Shown here: positions 27,801-35,470 of the stretch, piece by piece
How the letters are laid out: each line of letters begins with the position of its first letter
Numbering within the stretch: position 1 is the stretch's first letter
Assembly: GCA_041627895.1 (NCBI GenBank)
Contig: JBFKQC010000004.1
Coordinates: 1-64,000 of the forward strand
DNA: 64,000 nt
Direction: 5' to 3'
Origin: JBFKQC01 sp041627895
GTDB lineage: Bacteria; Pseudomonadota; Alphaproteobacteria; Rhodobacterales; Rhodobacteraceae
Made by a program: the position numbers and the translations under genes
Notes under the pieces: generated by a model
What the model was told of the DNA's origin: nothing
What the model saw: the letters and a program-made list of their open reading frames with translations, nothing else
Databases searched by the model: none

Positions 27801-28595
27801 ATGACGGAACGGGTCGCAGACGACATGCGCGGACAACTGGCGGCGTGGCTGCAGCGCCAGGACGTGCGCTATGGCATCATTGCCGTGATCGTGTTCAACG
27901 CCATTCTTCTGGGCCTCGAGACGTCCTCGCCGGTCATGGACCGCGCGGGCACGCTGATCGGGCTGCTCGACAAGCTGTGCCTGGCGATCTTCGTGGCCGA
28001 GCTCGGCGCGAAGATGTTCGCCTTCGGCGGCCGGTTCTTCCGCGACGGCTGGAACCTGTTCGACCTGGTCATCGTCGGCATCTCGCTGGTGCCGGGCGCG
28101 CAGACGCTGTCGGTGCTGCGGGCGCTGCGCATCCTGCGGCTTCTTCGGGTGATATCGGTCGCACCGCGGCTGCGCCGCGTGGTCGAGGGCTTCATCACCG
28201 CGCTGCCGGGCATGGGCTCGGTGTTCCTGCTGATGGGGCTTATCTTCTACATCGGCTCGGTGATGGCGACGAACCTGTTCGGCGCAGACTTCCCCGAGTT
28301 TTTCGGAACGCTGCCGCGCTCTGCCTATTCGCTGTTCCAGATCATGACGCTGGAAAGCTGGTCGGCCGGCATCGTGCGGCCGGTGATGGAGGTCCAGCCC
28401 TATGCCTGGGCGTTCTTCGTGCCGTTCATCATGGTCACGACCTTCGCCGTGGTGAACCTTCTGGTCGGCCTGATCGTCAACTCGATGCAGGACGCGCACC
28501 ATGCCGAGGACGTCGAGGCCACCGACCATTTCCGCGACGAGGTGCTGCGCCGCCTGACCGCGATCGAGGACAACCTGCGCGACAAGACCCGGTAA
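27801..28595 (+). CDS. Bacterial voltage-gated sodium channel (NaChBac/NavAb type)
   Basis: 264 residues forming one six-helix subunit; four assemble into a channel in the inner membrane. Helices S1-S4 span about 22-125, with S4 arginines at 107, 110, 113 and 116 spaced every three residues as voltage sensors. The pore loop carries the selectivity filter TLESWS (183-188), identical to the filter of known sodium-selective bacterial channels, and S6 (about 207-230) leads into a charged C-terminal helix that should form the tetramer coiled coil. It follows the methyltransferase by 15 bases with an AGGAGG upstream. A large repeat lies just downstream. Confidence 0.92.
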   Translation: MTERVADDMRGQLAAWLQRQDVRYGIIAVIVFNAILLGLETSSPVMDRAGTLIGLLDKLCLAIFVAELGAKMFAFGGRFFRDGWNLFDLVIVGISLVPGAQTLSVLRALRILRLLRVISVAPRLRRVVEGFITALPGMGSVFLLMGLIFYIGSVMATNLFGADFPEFFGTLPRSAYSLFQIMTLESWSAGIVRPVMEVQPYAWAFFVPFIMVTTFAVVNLLVGLIVNSMQDAHHAEDVEATDHFRDEVLRRLTAIEDNLRDKTR

Positions 28596-28634
28596 CTGGA
28601 CGGCCACGCCCGCGATCCCGGCACGGTCAGCCAA

Positions 28635-28671
28635 TCCGGTTATCCGGATATCCGGTTATCCGGATAACCGG
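28635..28671. repeat. Tandem 16-bp repeat ending in a perfect 20-bp palindrome
   Basis: TCCGGTTATCCGGATA occurs twice head to tail (28635-28650 and 28651-28666), and with ACCGG the second copy completes the palindrome CCGGTTATCCGGATAACCGG (28652-28671). Each unit also contains the self-complementary TATCCGGATA. The array lies 39 bases after the channel gene. It could fold as a hairpin that protects or ends the channel transcript, but there is no T-tract, or it could bind a dimeric protein. Confidence 0.85.
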
Positions 28672-28839
28672 CAACGTATTGAAATGATAAGAATATGTGG
28701 CAAGGCCACGTCAGCCTTCGGTTCATTCGTTGCCGAATCCCTAGCCATTGCGGCGGGTAATGCCCTTCGCGCACGGCGCTATTCCGCCGGGCCGCGATTT
28801 GCGGTATGATTTGTGCAATCAAAAAAGCGGGCAAGGGAC

Positions 28840-29334
28840 ATGAAGGCACTCAAGAGCATCGTCATACTCGCGCTGGTCATCGGGCTTTCCGGGTGCGCCA
28901 GCAAATTCCGCAGCTATAACGGGCCAGAGGTGACGCGCATCGTCGTTATGAAGAACGCGCGCAAGATGTACCTCTTCCACCATGACCAGGTGCTGGCCGA
29001 ACACCGCATCGACCTCGGCTTCGCGCCCGAGGGCGCCAAGGCGTTCGAGGGCGACGGCAAGACCCCCGAAGGCCGCTATTTCATCGACCGGCGCAACCCG
29101 AATTCCAGCTTTCACCTGTCGCTGGGGATCTCCTACCCCAATGCCGAGGACATCGCCGCCGCGCGCGCCGCGGGCAAAAGCCCCGGCGGCGACATCTTCA
29201 TCCACGGCAAGGCCAAGCCGCTGCAGAAGCGCGGCGAAGACTGGACGGCGGGCTGCATCTCGGTCTCGAATCGCGAGATCGAGAAAATCTACGCGATGGT
29301 CAGGAACGGCACCGTGATCGACATCTACCCCTGA
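28840..29334 (+). CDS. L,D-transpeptidase (YkuD) family lipoprotein
   Basis: 164 residues starting with a lipoprotein signal: hydrophobic stretch then LSGCAS, so Cys about 18 would be lipidated. The catalytic domain has HGKAKPL and DWTAGCISVSN, matching the HG...SxGC pattern of YkuD enzymes that cross-link or anchor to peptidoglycan through Cys. ATG 28840 with AGGGAC before it places the signal at the N-terminus; the earlier GTG adds a charged leader. A possible -10 TATGAT lies at 28805-28810. It converges with the CAP-domain gene, overlapping by ten bases. Confidence 0.88.
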   Translation: MKALKSIVILALVIGLSGCASKFRSYNGPEVTRIVVMKNARKMYLFHHDQVLAEHRIDLGFAPEGAKAFEGDGKTPEGRYFIDRRNPNSSFHLSLGISYPNAEDIAAARAAGKSPGGDIFIHGKAKPLQKRGEDWTAGCISVSNREIEKIYAMVRNGTVIDIYP

Positions 29335-29888
29335 GGGAAATCCGCCAGCGGGTTCGGTGCCGGCTGCACCGGCGTCGGACCGCCGCCCATGATCATCGTC
29401 CACCAGATTTTGCCGCCGGGCTCCTGGTACCAGGCAAATCCCATGTCCTCGGCGCGCGGCTCCATGATCACCTGCCGCGTGTCGGGCAGTTCCATCCAGG
29501 CCGCGAGCGTCTCGAGATCGGATTCGAAGGTCTCGGAGATGTTCTCGCCCAGCATGGTACGGCGATAGCCCGTGCGCCAGGCGCGTTCGACCGGCGACGA
29601 GCCGTCCGAGCCGAAATGCCAGGGCCGGTTCTGCACCGCCATGTCGCGCGAATGGGTGGCGGCGGCGGCGGTCAGTTCGGAATTGAGCGAAACTTCGCCG
29701 AGACCCGAGGCCCGGCGCAGCGCGTTGACCGAATCGAGCATCCGGAACTGGATACGCGATTCATCGGCCCGCGAAATCTCGTAGCGCCGCGGCAACGGCT
29801 TGCCGTCGGTGCCCAGTTGCGGCGGCGTCGCGCCGCAGGCGCCCAGCAGCGTGACGCTGGCGATAAGCAGGGTGAGGAAACGCATCAT
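29325..29888 (-). CDS. CAP/SCP-domain lipoprotein
   Basis: About 187 residues. The start MMRFLTLLIASVTLLGACGA is a lipoprotein signal with lipobox LGAC. The rest is a CAP (cysteine-rich secretory, antigen 5, PR-1) domain: His in AATHSRDMAV, HFGSDGSSP, GENISE and WWTMIMGGG are conserved positions. Bacterial CAP proteins are exported and poorly understood; some bind lipids or act near the envelope. ATG 29888 or 29885 both give the same signal. Its 3' end overlaps the upstream L,D-transpeptidase gene, and another L,D-transpeptidase lies on its other side. Confidence 0.87.
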   Translation of the reverse strand: MMRFLTLLIASVTLLGACGATPPQLGTDGKPLPRRYEISRADESRIQFRMLDSVNALRRASGLGEVSLNSELTAAAATHSRDMAVQNRPWHFGSDGSSPVERAWRTGYRRTMLGENISETFESDLETLAAWMELPDTRQVIMEPRAEDMGFAWYQEPGGKIWWTMIMGGGPTPVQPAPNPLADFPQG

Positions 29889-30058
29889 TGCCCGTTCTCG
29901 TACAGTCGGTTCCGACATGGCATAACGTCAGTAACCCGCGGGTTCAAACCGATCGTTCCGCCGCGCCGGCGATCTGACGCGGCTTTGAATTGCGATTGCG
30001 GCCTTGGCGCAATAAGATCGCGGCCGGGCAAGTGATCTGTGAAGACCAGGAGACGACC

Positions 30059-30667
30059 ATGTCCCGTGACGTGACGAAGACCGACTTCAACCGCCGCCTG
30101 TTCCTCGGCGCCGGCGCTGCGACGCTTGGCGGTCTGGCGGCCCCCGCCATCGCGCAGGACACCGGCGAGACCGTCGAGTTCGAACAGGACATCTCGGCGA
30201 CCGTGCGCCGCAACATCTCGAGCTTCCGCTCGATGAACTGGCAGCCGTATTTCGACACGCTCAAGAACGGCGCGATTCTGGTCGACGTGAATTCCCGCGC
30301 GCTGCATTACTGGTCCGAGGACCGCTCGGTCTACAGGCTCTACCCGACCAGCGTGCCGCTGACCGAGGACCTGACCCGCCGCGGCCGGACCCGCGTGATC
30401 CGCAAGGTCGAGGGTCCTGACTGGCGCCCGACCCCGGCGATGCTGAAACGCAACCCGGAATGGCCCTCCTACGTGCCGCCCGGCCCCGACAACCCGCTCG
30501 GCACCCACGCGCTTTACCTGTCGTGGACCTACTACCGCATCCACGGCACCCACGACACACGCAAGATCGGGCGCCGCTCGTCCAACGGCTGCATCGGGCT
30601 TTTCAACGAGCACATCGCCCAGCTTTTCGCGATGGCCAAGGTCGGCACCCAAGTGTTGCTAATTTGA
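30059..30667 (+). CDS. L,D-transpeptidase (YkuD) with Tat-type signal
   Basis: 202 residues. The N-terminus has FNRRLFLGAGAATLGGLAAP, a twin-arginine motif followed by a hydrophobic stretch and AIA before QDTGE, so export by Tat in folded form is likely. The catalytic motif is HGTHDTRKIG...SSNGCIGLFN with the nucleophilic Cys. It belongs to a different subgroup from the YkuD lipoprotein 700 bases to the left. AGGAGA precedes ATG 30059. It ends in a hairpin with TTTT. Likely role: peptidoglycan cross-linking or attachment of envelope proteins. Confidence 0.9.
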   Translation: MSRDVTKTDFNRRLFLGAGAATLGGLAAPAIAQDTGETVEFEQDISATVRRNISSFRSMNWQPYFDTLKNGAILVDVNSRALHYWSEDRSVYRLYPTSVPLTEDLTRRGRTRVIRKVEGPDWRPTPAMLKRNPEWPSYVPPGPDNPLGTHALYLSWTYYRIHGTHDTRKIGRRSSNGCIGLFNEHIAQLFAMAKVGTQVLLI

Positions 30668-30696
30668 CGAAATTACCCGTGTCTTGCGGGCGATAT

Positions 30697-30718
30697 GGCA
30701 AACATGGATTTGCCTTTT
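30697..30718 (+). terminator. Terminator after the Tat-exported L,D-transpeptidase
   Basis: GGCAAA (30697-30702) pairs with TTTGCC (30709-30714), then TTTT. The outer bases ATTACCCG and CGGGTAAT may extend the structure. It is a weak but plausible Rho-independent terminator. Confidence 0.5.
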
Positions 30719-30811
30719 CCGGGTAATGCTGCTTATTGGGCCCATACGGGGACAGTCGCATGGCCCACGTGTACCCATATTTATGCCAGACTGGAAAACC
30801 TGGAGGAAAAC

Positions 30812-30997
30812 ATGAAAAAAGTCGCTCTCGCCGCGCTCGTTGCAGCCGCTGCCGCGACCGCCGCTTCGGCCGGCAACCTTGAGCCCGTGATGATCGAGCC
30901 CGAGGTCGTCGTGGAAGAAACCGCTGCGGCGTCGAACGGCGGCGTTCTGGTTCCGCTGTTCTTCCTGGTGCTGCTCGCCGCGGCCCTGTCCGACTGA
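30812..30997 (+). CDS. Small exported or membrane protein of unknown function (61 aa)
   Basis: The protein starts MKKVALAALVAAAAATAASA, a clear signal peptide, followed by a short acidic segment (PEVVVEET) and a hydrophobic C-terminus VLVPLFFLVLLAAALSD. It may be a short anchored periplasmic peptide with one C-terminal membrane helix. An ideal TGGAGGA lies eight bases before ATG 30812, and a strong terminator follows, so this looks like a single highly expressed gene. I do not recognise the family by function; similar peptides appear in Rhodobacterales. Confidence 0.75.
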   Translation: MKKVALAALVAAAAATAASAGNLEPVMIEPEVVVEETAAASNGGVLVPLFFLVLLAAALSD

Positions 30998-31040
30998 TCG
31001 GACCGGCCCCGCGCCAAGGCGCATCAGGCTAAACCACTGC

Positions 31041-31066
31041 CGGCGGTGCCCGAAAGGGCGCCGCCG
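31041..31066 (+). terminator. Strong hairpin with GAAA loop
   Basis: CGGCGGTGCCC (31041-31051) pairs with GGGCGCCGCCG (31056-31066) with one G-T pair and a GAAA tetraloop, then TTCT. It lies between the small protein gene and the end of convergent hemH and could serve both. Confidence 0.7.
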
Positions 31067-31074
31067 TTCTGCAT

Positions 31075-32148
31075 TCAGTCCAGCCAGCCCGCCAGGTTGG
31101 CCTCGATCGTGTCCGACAGCGCAGCGACATGCGCATCGTCGTCGTTGAGGCAGGGAATGTAGGTGAAGCTTTCGCCGCCCGCCGCCTCGAAGCTTTCGCG
31201 GATCTCCTCGTTGATCTCTTCCAGCGTCTCGATGCAATCGGCGCTGAACGCCGGCGCGATCACCGCGATGCGCTTCCTTCCGGCGCGGGCAAGCCGCGCG
31301 ACCTCTTCGACGGTATAGGGTTTCAGCCACTCTTCCGGCCCGAACCGTGACTGGAACGTCGTGACCAGCCTGTCATCCGCCCAGCCCAGCCGTTCGCGCA
31401 GCAGCCGCGATGTCTTCTGGCACTGGCAGTGATACGGGTCGCCCTCGGTCAGGTAGCGCTGCGGCAGCCCGTGATAGGACGCGACCAGCACATCCGGCTC
31501 GCCGTCCAGCGCGGCATAGGCCCGCTCGACGGACTGCGCCAGCGCCTCGATATAGGCGGGCCGGTCGAAATAGGGCGGCACCACGCGCGCGGCGGGCTGC
31601 CATTTCTCGCGCTTCAGCGCGTCGAAGAACGTGTCGCAGGCAGTGGCCGAGGTCGCGCCGGCATATTGCGGGTAAAGCGGGAAGAACAGGATGCGGCGGC
31701 ACCCGGCATCGACCAGCGCGCGGACCTTCGAGGCGGTCGAGGGGTTGCCGTAGCGCATGCAGAAGTCGACCAGCACCCGGTCGCCATGGCGTTCGGCCAT
31801 CTGCGCCGCGATCTTCGCGGTCTGCGCCCTGGTGATCGTCATCAGCGGGCTTTCCCCCGCCCCCTCGTTCCAGATCGAACGGTACGCCGCGCCGCTGGTG
31901 AACGGCCGCTTCGACAGGATCACGAGCTGCAGCAGCGGCTGCCATTTCCACGGCGGATAGTCGATCACCCGGCGGTCGGACAGGAACTCGCTCAGATAGC
32001 GCCGCATCGACCAATAGTCGTAACCGTCCGGCGTGCCGAGATTCGCCAGCAGCACGCCCACCCGGTCCGGCATGAGCGCCGGATGATCGGCGGGGGCGTG
32101 TTCCGGGCGGCGGGCCGTGTCGGGCGCGGCCTGTGTTGCATCCGGCAT
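31075..32148 (-). CDS. hemH: Ferrochelatase
   Basis: Inserts ferrous iron into protoporphyrin IX, the last step of protoheme synthesis. GVLLANLGTPDG near the N-terminus, SYHGLPQRY with the metal-site His, and the AFSADCIETLEEI block with the catalytic Glu are present. ATG 32148 with AGGA at suitable spacing gives 357 residues; upstream in-frame starts would add a poorly conserved leader of up to 40 residues. The methyltransferase gene lies just upstream on the same strand. Its 3' end meets a strong hairpin. Confidence 0.95.
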   Translation of the reverse strand: MPDATQAAPDTARRPEHAPADHPALMPDRVGVLLANLGTPDGYDYWSMRRYLSEFLSDRRVIDYPPWKWQPLLQLVILSKRPFTSGAAYRSIWNEGAGESPLMTITRAQTAKIAAQMAERHGDRVLVDFCMRYGNPSTASKVRALVDAGCRRILFFPLYPQYAGATSATACDTFFDALKREKWQPAARVVPPYFDRPAYIEALAQSVERAYAALDGEPDVLVASYHGLPQRYLTEGDPYHCQCQKTSRLLRERLGWADDRLVTTFQSRFGPEEWLKPYTVEEVARLARAGRKRIAVIAPAFSADCIETLEEINEEIRESFEAAGGESFTYIPCLNDDDAHVAALSDTIEANLAGWLD

Positions 32149-32209
32149 GTCTGGGGTCCTGGCTCTGGTCTGTCGCTGGGGAACGGACATAAAGGCAATC
32201 GGCGCGAGG

Positions 32210-33058
32210 TCAATCACGTCGCGGCGTTCCCTTGTCGGGCAGCGGCGCTTCCTCGGTGCCCAGCGCATCGGCGAGACGGGCCGTGGCCGAACCCGGGCGC
32301 AGGGGTTGCGGCTGGCCCGCGCCGGGCGCCCAGCCGGTCAGGTGGATGATCTCGAAGGTTGCGATCACGCGCCCGTCCGGCGCGGTATAGGCGGCGCCGT
32401 AGCGCCGCGATGCCTCGCGCAGCAGCGCCCGGCGGGTCGGGTGGCGCAGCCGCGTCGCCAGTGCGTTGGCCTCGCCCATCGCGCGCAAATCGCGCATCAG
32501 GTGCAGCGCGCTTTCGTAACTGACTGCATGCGCCACGCTGTCGGCCACCGGCAGCGCAAAGCCCGCGCGCTGCAGCAGCCCGCCGAGATCGCGGATCTCG
32601 GCCATCGGCGCGACGCGGGGCGAAAGCCCGCCGGTCACGGCCGCCTCGGCCTCGGCGAGTGCCGCGCGCAACTCGTACAACGTACGCCCCCCGAACAATG
32701 CCCCCAGAAACAGCCCGTCCGGCGTCAGCGCGCGGCGCGCCTGGACCAGCTGACCGACCGGGTCGTCGGCCCAGTGCAGCGCCATGGCGTGTATCACCAG
32801 GTCGTGCGCACCGGCCTCCAGCGCCAGGGTCCCGGCGTCGCTTACGATCCGGGCGCCGGGCAGTCGCGTTCGCCACAGGTCGGGCCAGGGCGTCACCACG
32901 GCGGGCGCGGTAAACCTTCTGTTAACCAGGTTCAGCCTTTCCTGAAGCTCGTCCGCCGCCGCGTGATGCAGAAACAGCGCCGGTGCGCCGGATCGCGCCG
33001 CGCGGCGGCGGTTGCGGTCCAGCGCCGCGCGGTCGGTGAGGTTCGGTTGCGTCTGCAT
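32210..33058 (-). CDS. NDUFAF5/BioC-like methyltransferase-fold protein with degenerate SAM site
   Basis: 282 residues. The start LTDRAALDRNRRRAARSG and ELQERLNLVNRRF match the opening of NDUFAF5/C20orf7-type proteins, and MALHWADDPVGQLVQARRAL with DGLFLGALFGG matches their later motifs. The expected glycine-rich motif I is missing: the stretch after NRRF is TAPAVVTPWPDLW. It may therefore not bind SAM in the normal way. Relatives act in respiratory complex I assembly or as unknown methyltransferases. It is divergent from comF. ATG 33058 is preferred to ATG 33085. Confidence 0.7.
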   Translation of the reverse strand: MQTQPNLTDRAALDRNRRRAARSGAPALFLHHAAADELQERLNLVNRRFTAPAVVTPWPDLWRTRLPGARIVSDAGTLALEAGAHDLVIHAMALHWADDPVGQLVQARRALTPDGLFLGALFGGRTLYELRAALAEAEAAVTGGLSPRVAPMAEIRDLGGLLQRAGFALPVADSVAHAVSYESALHLMRDLRAMGEANALATRLRHPTRRALLREASRRYGAAYTAPDGRVIATFEIIHLTGWAPGAGQPQPLRPGSATARLADALGTEEAPLPDKGTPRRD

Positions 33059-33108
33059 CGCCTGCGCCTGGGTGGTCGGACGCATCCATCTATGGGGAAT
33101 GATCCGGA

Positions 33109-33825
33109 ATGCAAAGCCTGCTGCGCCTCGCCTTTCTGCCGCAATGCGTCACCTGCGGCGACCTGGTCGAGCAGGATTTCGGCCTGTGCGGCCCGTGCTG
33201 GAGCGCCACGCCGTTCATCGGCGGGCTGGTCTGCGACGCCTGCGGAACGCCGCTGCCGGGTGAAGAGACGGGCGCGCGCGCCCATTGCGACGACTGTCTC
33301 GCCATCGCGCGGCCCTGGGCGCGGGGCCGCGCGGCGCTGTTGTACCGCGACAACGGGCGGGCGCTGGTGCTGGCGCTGAAACACGGCGACCGGCTGGACT
33401 TGGCGCGCCCCGCGGCGCGCTGGATGCTGGCGGCGGCGGGCGACCTGATCGACCCGGGCGCGGTGCTTGTGCCGGTGCCGGCGCATCCCTGGCGGCTGTT
33501 CCGCCGGCGCTACAACCAGGCGGCGGTGCTGGCCAACGAACTGGCCCGCGCCGCCGGCCGCCCGGCGCTGCCCGACCTGCTGATCCGCACCAGGCGAACC
33601 CCGGTGCAGGACGGCATGAGCCGCGATGCGCGGTTTGCCAATCTCGCCGACGCGATCCGCCCCGGCCGCAACGCGCACCAGCGCCTCGCCGGCCGCCCCG
33701 TGCTGCTGGTCGACGACGTGATGACCTCGGGCGCCACCATGGCCGCAGCCGCCGAGGCCGCCCGCGCCGCCGGTGCGCCCCGGGTCGACGCGCTGGTGCT
33801 GGCCCGCGTTGCGAAGGACGGCTGA
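33109..33825 (+). CDS. comF: ComF family phosphoribosyltransferase-like protein
   Basis: 238 residues: an N-terminal zinc-ribbon region with eight cysteines in CxxC pairs (13/16, 27/30, 42/45, 60/63) and a C-terminal phosphoribosyltransferase fold with the PRPP loop LLVDDVMTSGAT. ComF proteins are needed for DNA uptake in naturally competent bacteria, where they act on internalised single strands, and occur widely elsewhere. The YNQAAVLANELA segment is typical. It is followed within 20-40 bases by grxC on the same strand; the comF-grxC-nitrilase-marR order looks like one transcript. Confidence 0.9.
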   Translation: MQSLLRLAFLPQCVTCGDLVEQDFGLCGPCWSATPFIGGLVCDACGTPLPGEETGARAHCDDCLAIARPWARGRAALLYRDNGRALVLALKHGDRLDLARPAARWMLAAAGDLIDPGAVLVPVPAHPWRLFRRRYNQAAVLANELARAAGRPALPDLLIRTRRTPVQDGMSRDARFANLADAIRPGRNAHQRLAGRPVLLVDDVMTSGATMAAAAEAARAAGAPRVDALVLARVAKDG

Positions 33826-33861
33826 ACCCCTATATTCCGTGAAATGTCAGGGAATAGGCCC

Positions 33862-34119
33862 ATGCAACCGGTCGATATCTACACCTCGCCCTTCTGCGGC
33901 TATTGCCACGCCGCCAAGCGGCTTCTGTCCCAGAAGGGCGTGACGTTTTCGGAAATCGACGTCGCCCGCGCGCCCGAGCGGCGGCAGGAGATGATGAGCC
34001 GCGCCAACGGCCGCCACACCGTGCCGCAGATCTTCGTCGGGCAGACCCATGTCGGCGGTTGCGACGACCTTTACGCGCTGGAACGGTCGGGCCGGCTCGA
34101 CCCGCTGCTGGCCGGGTGA
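33862..34119 (+). CDS. grxC: Glutaredoxin 3 family protein
   Basis: 85 residues, the usual size for a monomeric glutaredoxin. The active site is CGYC (Cys12, Cys15), a variant of the common CPYC; TVPQIFVGQTHVGGCDDL holds the cis-Pro and the glutathione-binding GGCDD. It reduces disulfides or glutathione adducts in the cytoplasm. ATG 33862 gives the standard N-terminus MQPVDIYTSPF; ATG 33844 adds six residues. The stop overlaps the start of the nitrilase-like gene (GTGA). Confidence 0.93.
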   Translation: MQPVDIYTSPFCGYCHAAKRLLSQKGVTFSEIDVARAPERRQEMMSRANGRHTVPQIFVGQTHVGGCDDLYALERSGRLDPLLAG

Positions 34120-34949
34120 CCCGCGCCGCGCTGATCCAGCTTACCGCGTCCGACGATCCCGCGGCGAACCTGCCCGCAACCCGCGCGCTGGTGCAGCAGG
34201 CGGCAGCCGCGGGCGCCCGGCTGATCCTGACGCCCGAAGTCACCAACTGCGTCTCGGCCAGCCGCACCCGCCAGCGCGAGGTCCTGCGGGACGAGGACGG
34301 CGACATCACGCTCGCCGCGCTGCGCGAGGATGCCGCGTCGCTTGGTGTCTGGCTCGTCGTCGGATCGCTGGCGCTGACCTGCGACGATCCCCGCGGGCGT
34401 TTCGTCAACCGCTCGTTCCTGATCGCGCCGGACGGGGCAATCGCCGCGCGCTATGACAAGATTCACATGTTCGACGTCGCGATCGACGCGGCCGAGACCT
34501 ACCGCGAATCGTCCGGCTACCGGCCCGGCACCCGCGCGGTGCTGGCCGATACGCCGCTTGGCCGGATCGGCCTGACGATCTGTTACGACATGCGGTTTCC
34601 CGCGCTCTACCGGCGGCTCGCCCAGGCCGGCGCGCAGATCGTCACCGTGCCCGCCGCGTTCTCTCCGGTCACCGGCGCCGCGCATTGGGAGGTGCTGCTG
34701 CGCGCCCGCGCCATCGAGACCGGGTGCTTCGTCCTCGCGCCGGCGCAATGCGGCGCGCATCCGACGACCCGCGGGCGGCAGCGCAGGACCCACGGGCATT
34801 CGCTGGCCGTCGCGCCCTGGGGCGAGGTTCTGGGCGACGGCGGCGAGCAGCCCGGGGTGACGCTGGTTGATTTCGACCTCACAGAGGTAGAGGCTGCACG
34901 GGGGCGCATTCCGTCTCTGTCGAACGACCGCAGCTTCGAAGGACCGTGA
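34116..34949 (+). CDS. Carbon-nitrogen hydrolase (nitrilase superfamily, Nit1/NIT2-like)
   Basis: 277 residues starting at GTG 34116 inside the grxC stop. The catalytic triad is Glu41 (LTPEVTN), Lys115 (RYDKIHMFD) and Cys156 (GLTICYDMRFP). The IHMFDVAI and CYDMRFP segments place it with the Nit1/NIT2-like branch, whose members act on omega-amides or deaminated glutathione; the latter fits a gene beside glutaredoxin but is inference. The longer open frame upstream is only a shadow of grxC. It ends in TGATG with the MarR gene. Confidence 0.88.
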   Translation: MTRAALIQLTASDDPAANLPATRALVQQAAAAGARLILTPEVTNCVSASRTRQREVLRDEDGDITLAALREDAASLGVWLVVGSLALTCDDPRGRFVNRSFLIAPDGAIAARYDKIHMFDVAIDAAETYRESSGYRPGTRAVLADTPLGRIGLTICYDMRFPALYRRLAQAGAQIVTVPAAFSPVTGAAHWEVLLRARAIETGCFVLAPAQCGAHPTTRGRQRRTHGHSLAVAPWGEVLGDGGEQPGVTLVDFDLTEVEAARGRIPSLSNDRSFEGP

Positions 34950-35392
34950 TGGGAGAACTGAACGACAACCTATCCGTCGCGCTGTTCAGCGAGATCTTCA
35001 TGGTCGATCAGCTTGCCCGCAGCCTGCTGTCGCGGGCCCTGCCGCGGGGGATGGAGCTAAGCCATTTTTCGGTGCTCAACCACCTGGCCCGCACCAATGC
35101 CGAAAAGTCGCCCGGCCAACTGGCCCGCACATTCCACGTCACCCGCGGCGCGATGACCAACACGCTGATCAAGCTGGAACGCGCGGGCCACGTGCATATC
35201 CGCCCCGACTGGGACGACGCCCGGCGCAAGTTCGTGTCGATCAGCCCGGCCGGGCGGCGGGCCTGCGAGGACGCGCTGCAGGACGTGGCGCCCGTGGTCG
35301 CCGAAGTGGTCGAAAAGATCGGCACCGACCGTGTCCGCCAGGTGCTGCCGGTGATCCGCGCGCTGCGCGAAAACCTCGGTCAGGCCGACTGA
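34949..35392 (+). CDS. MarR family transcriptional regulator
   Basis: 147 residues forming one winged helix-turn-helix dimer domain: MELSHFSVLNHLARTNAEKS, then the recognition helix region FHVTRGAMTNTLIKLERAG and wing DDARRKFVSISPAG. MarR proteins respond to small phenolic or oxidising ligands. It is the last gene of the comF-grxC-nitrilase run and overlaps the nitrilase stop by one base; GTG 34946 would add one residue. No obvious operator is seen upstream of comF, so its targets are unknown. Confidence 0.9.
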   Translation: MGELNDNLSVALFSEIFMVDQLARSLLSRALPRGMELSHFSVLNHLARTNAEKSPGQLARTFHVTRGAMTNTLIKLERAGHVHIRPDWDDARRKFVSISPAGRRACEDALQDVAPVVAEVVEKIGTDRVRQVLPVIRALRENLGQAD

Positions 35393-35470
35393 TCCGGCGC
35401 CGCCGGCGCACCGCCGGTCTCGGGCCGCAAGCTTGACACCGGGCCGCCGGATTGTCCCAGATCGTCCGCG

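Noticed and set aside
33903..34115. N-terminal extension of the nitrilase-like protein
   Set aside because: The extra 71 residues are the grxC gene read in another frame. GTG 34116 gives the usual nitrilase start.
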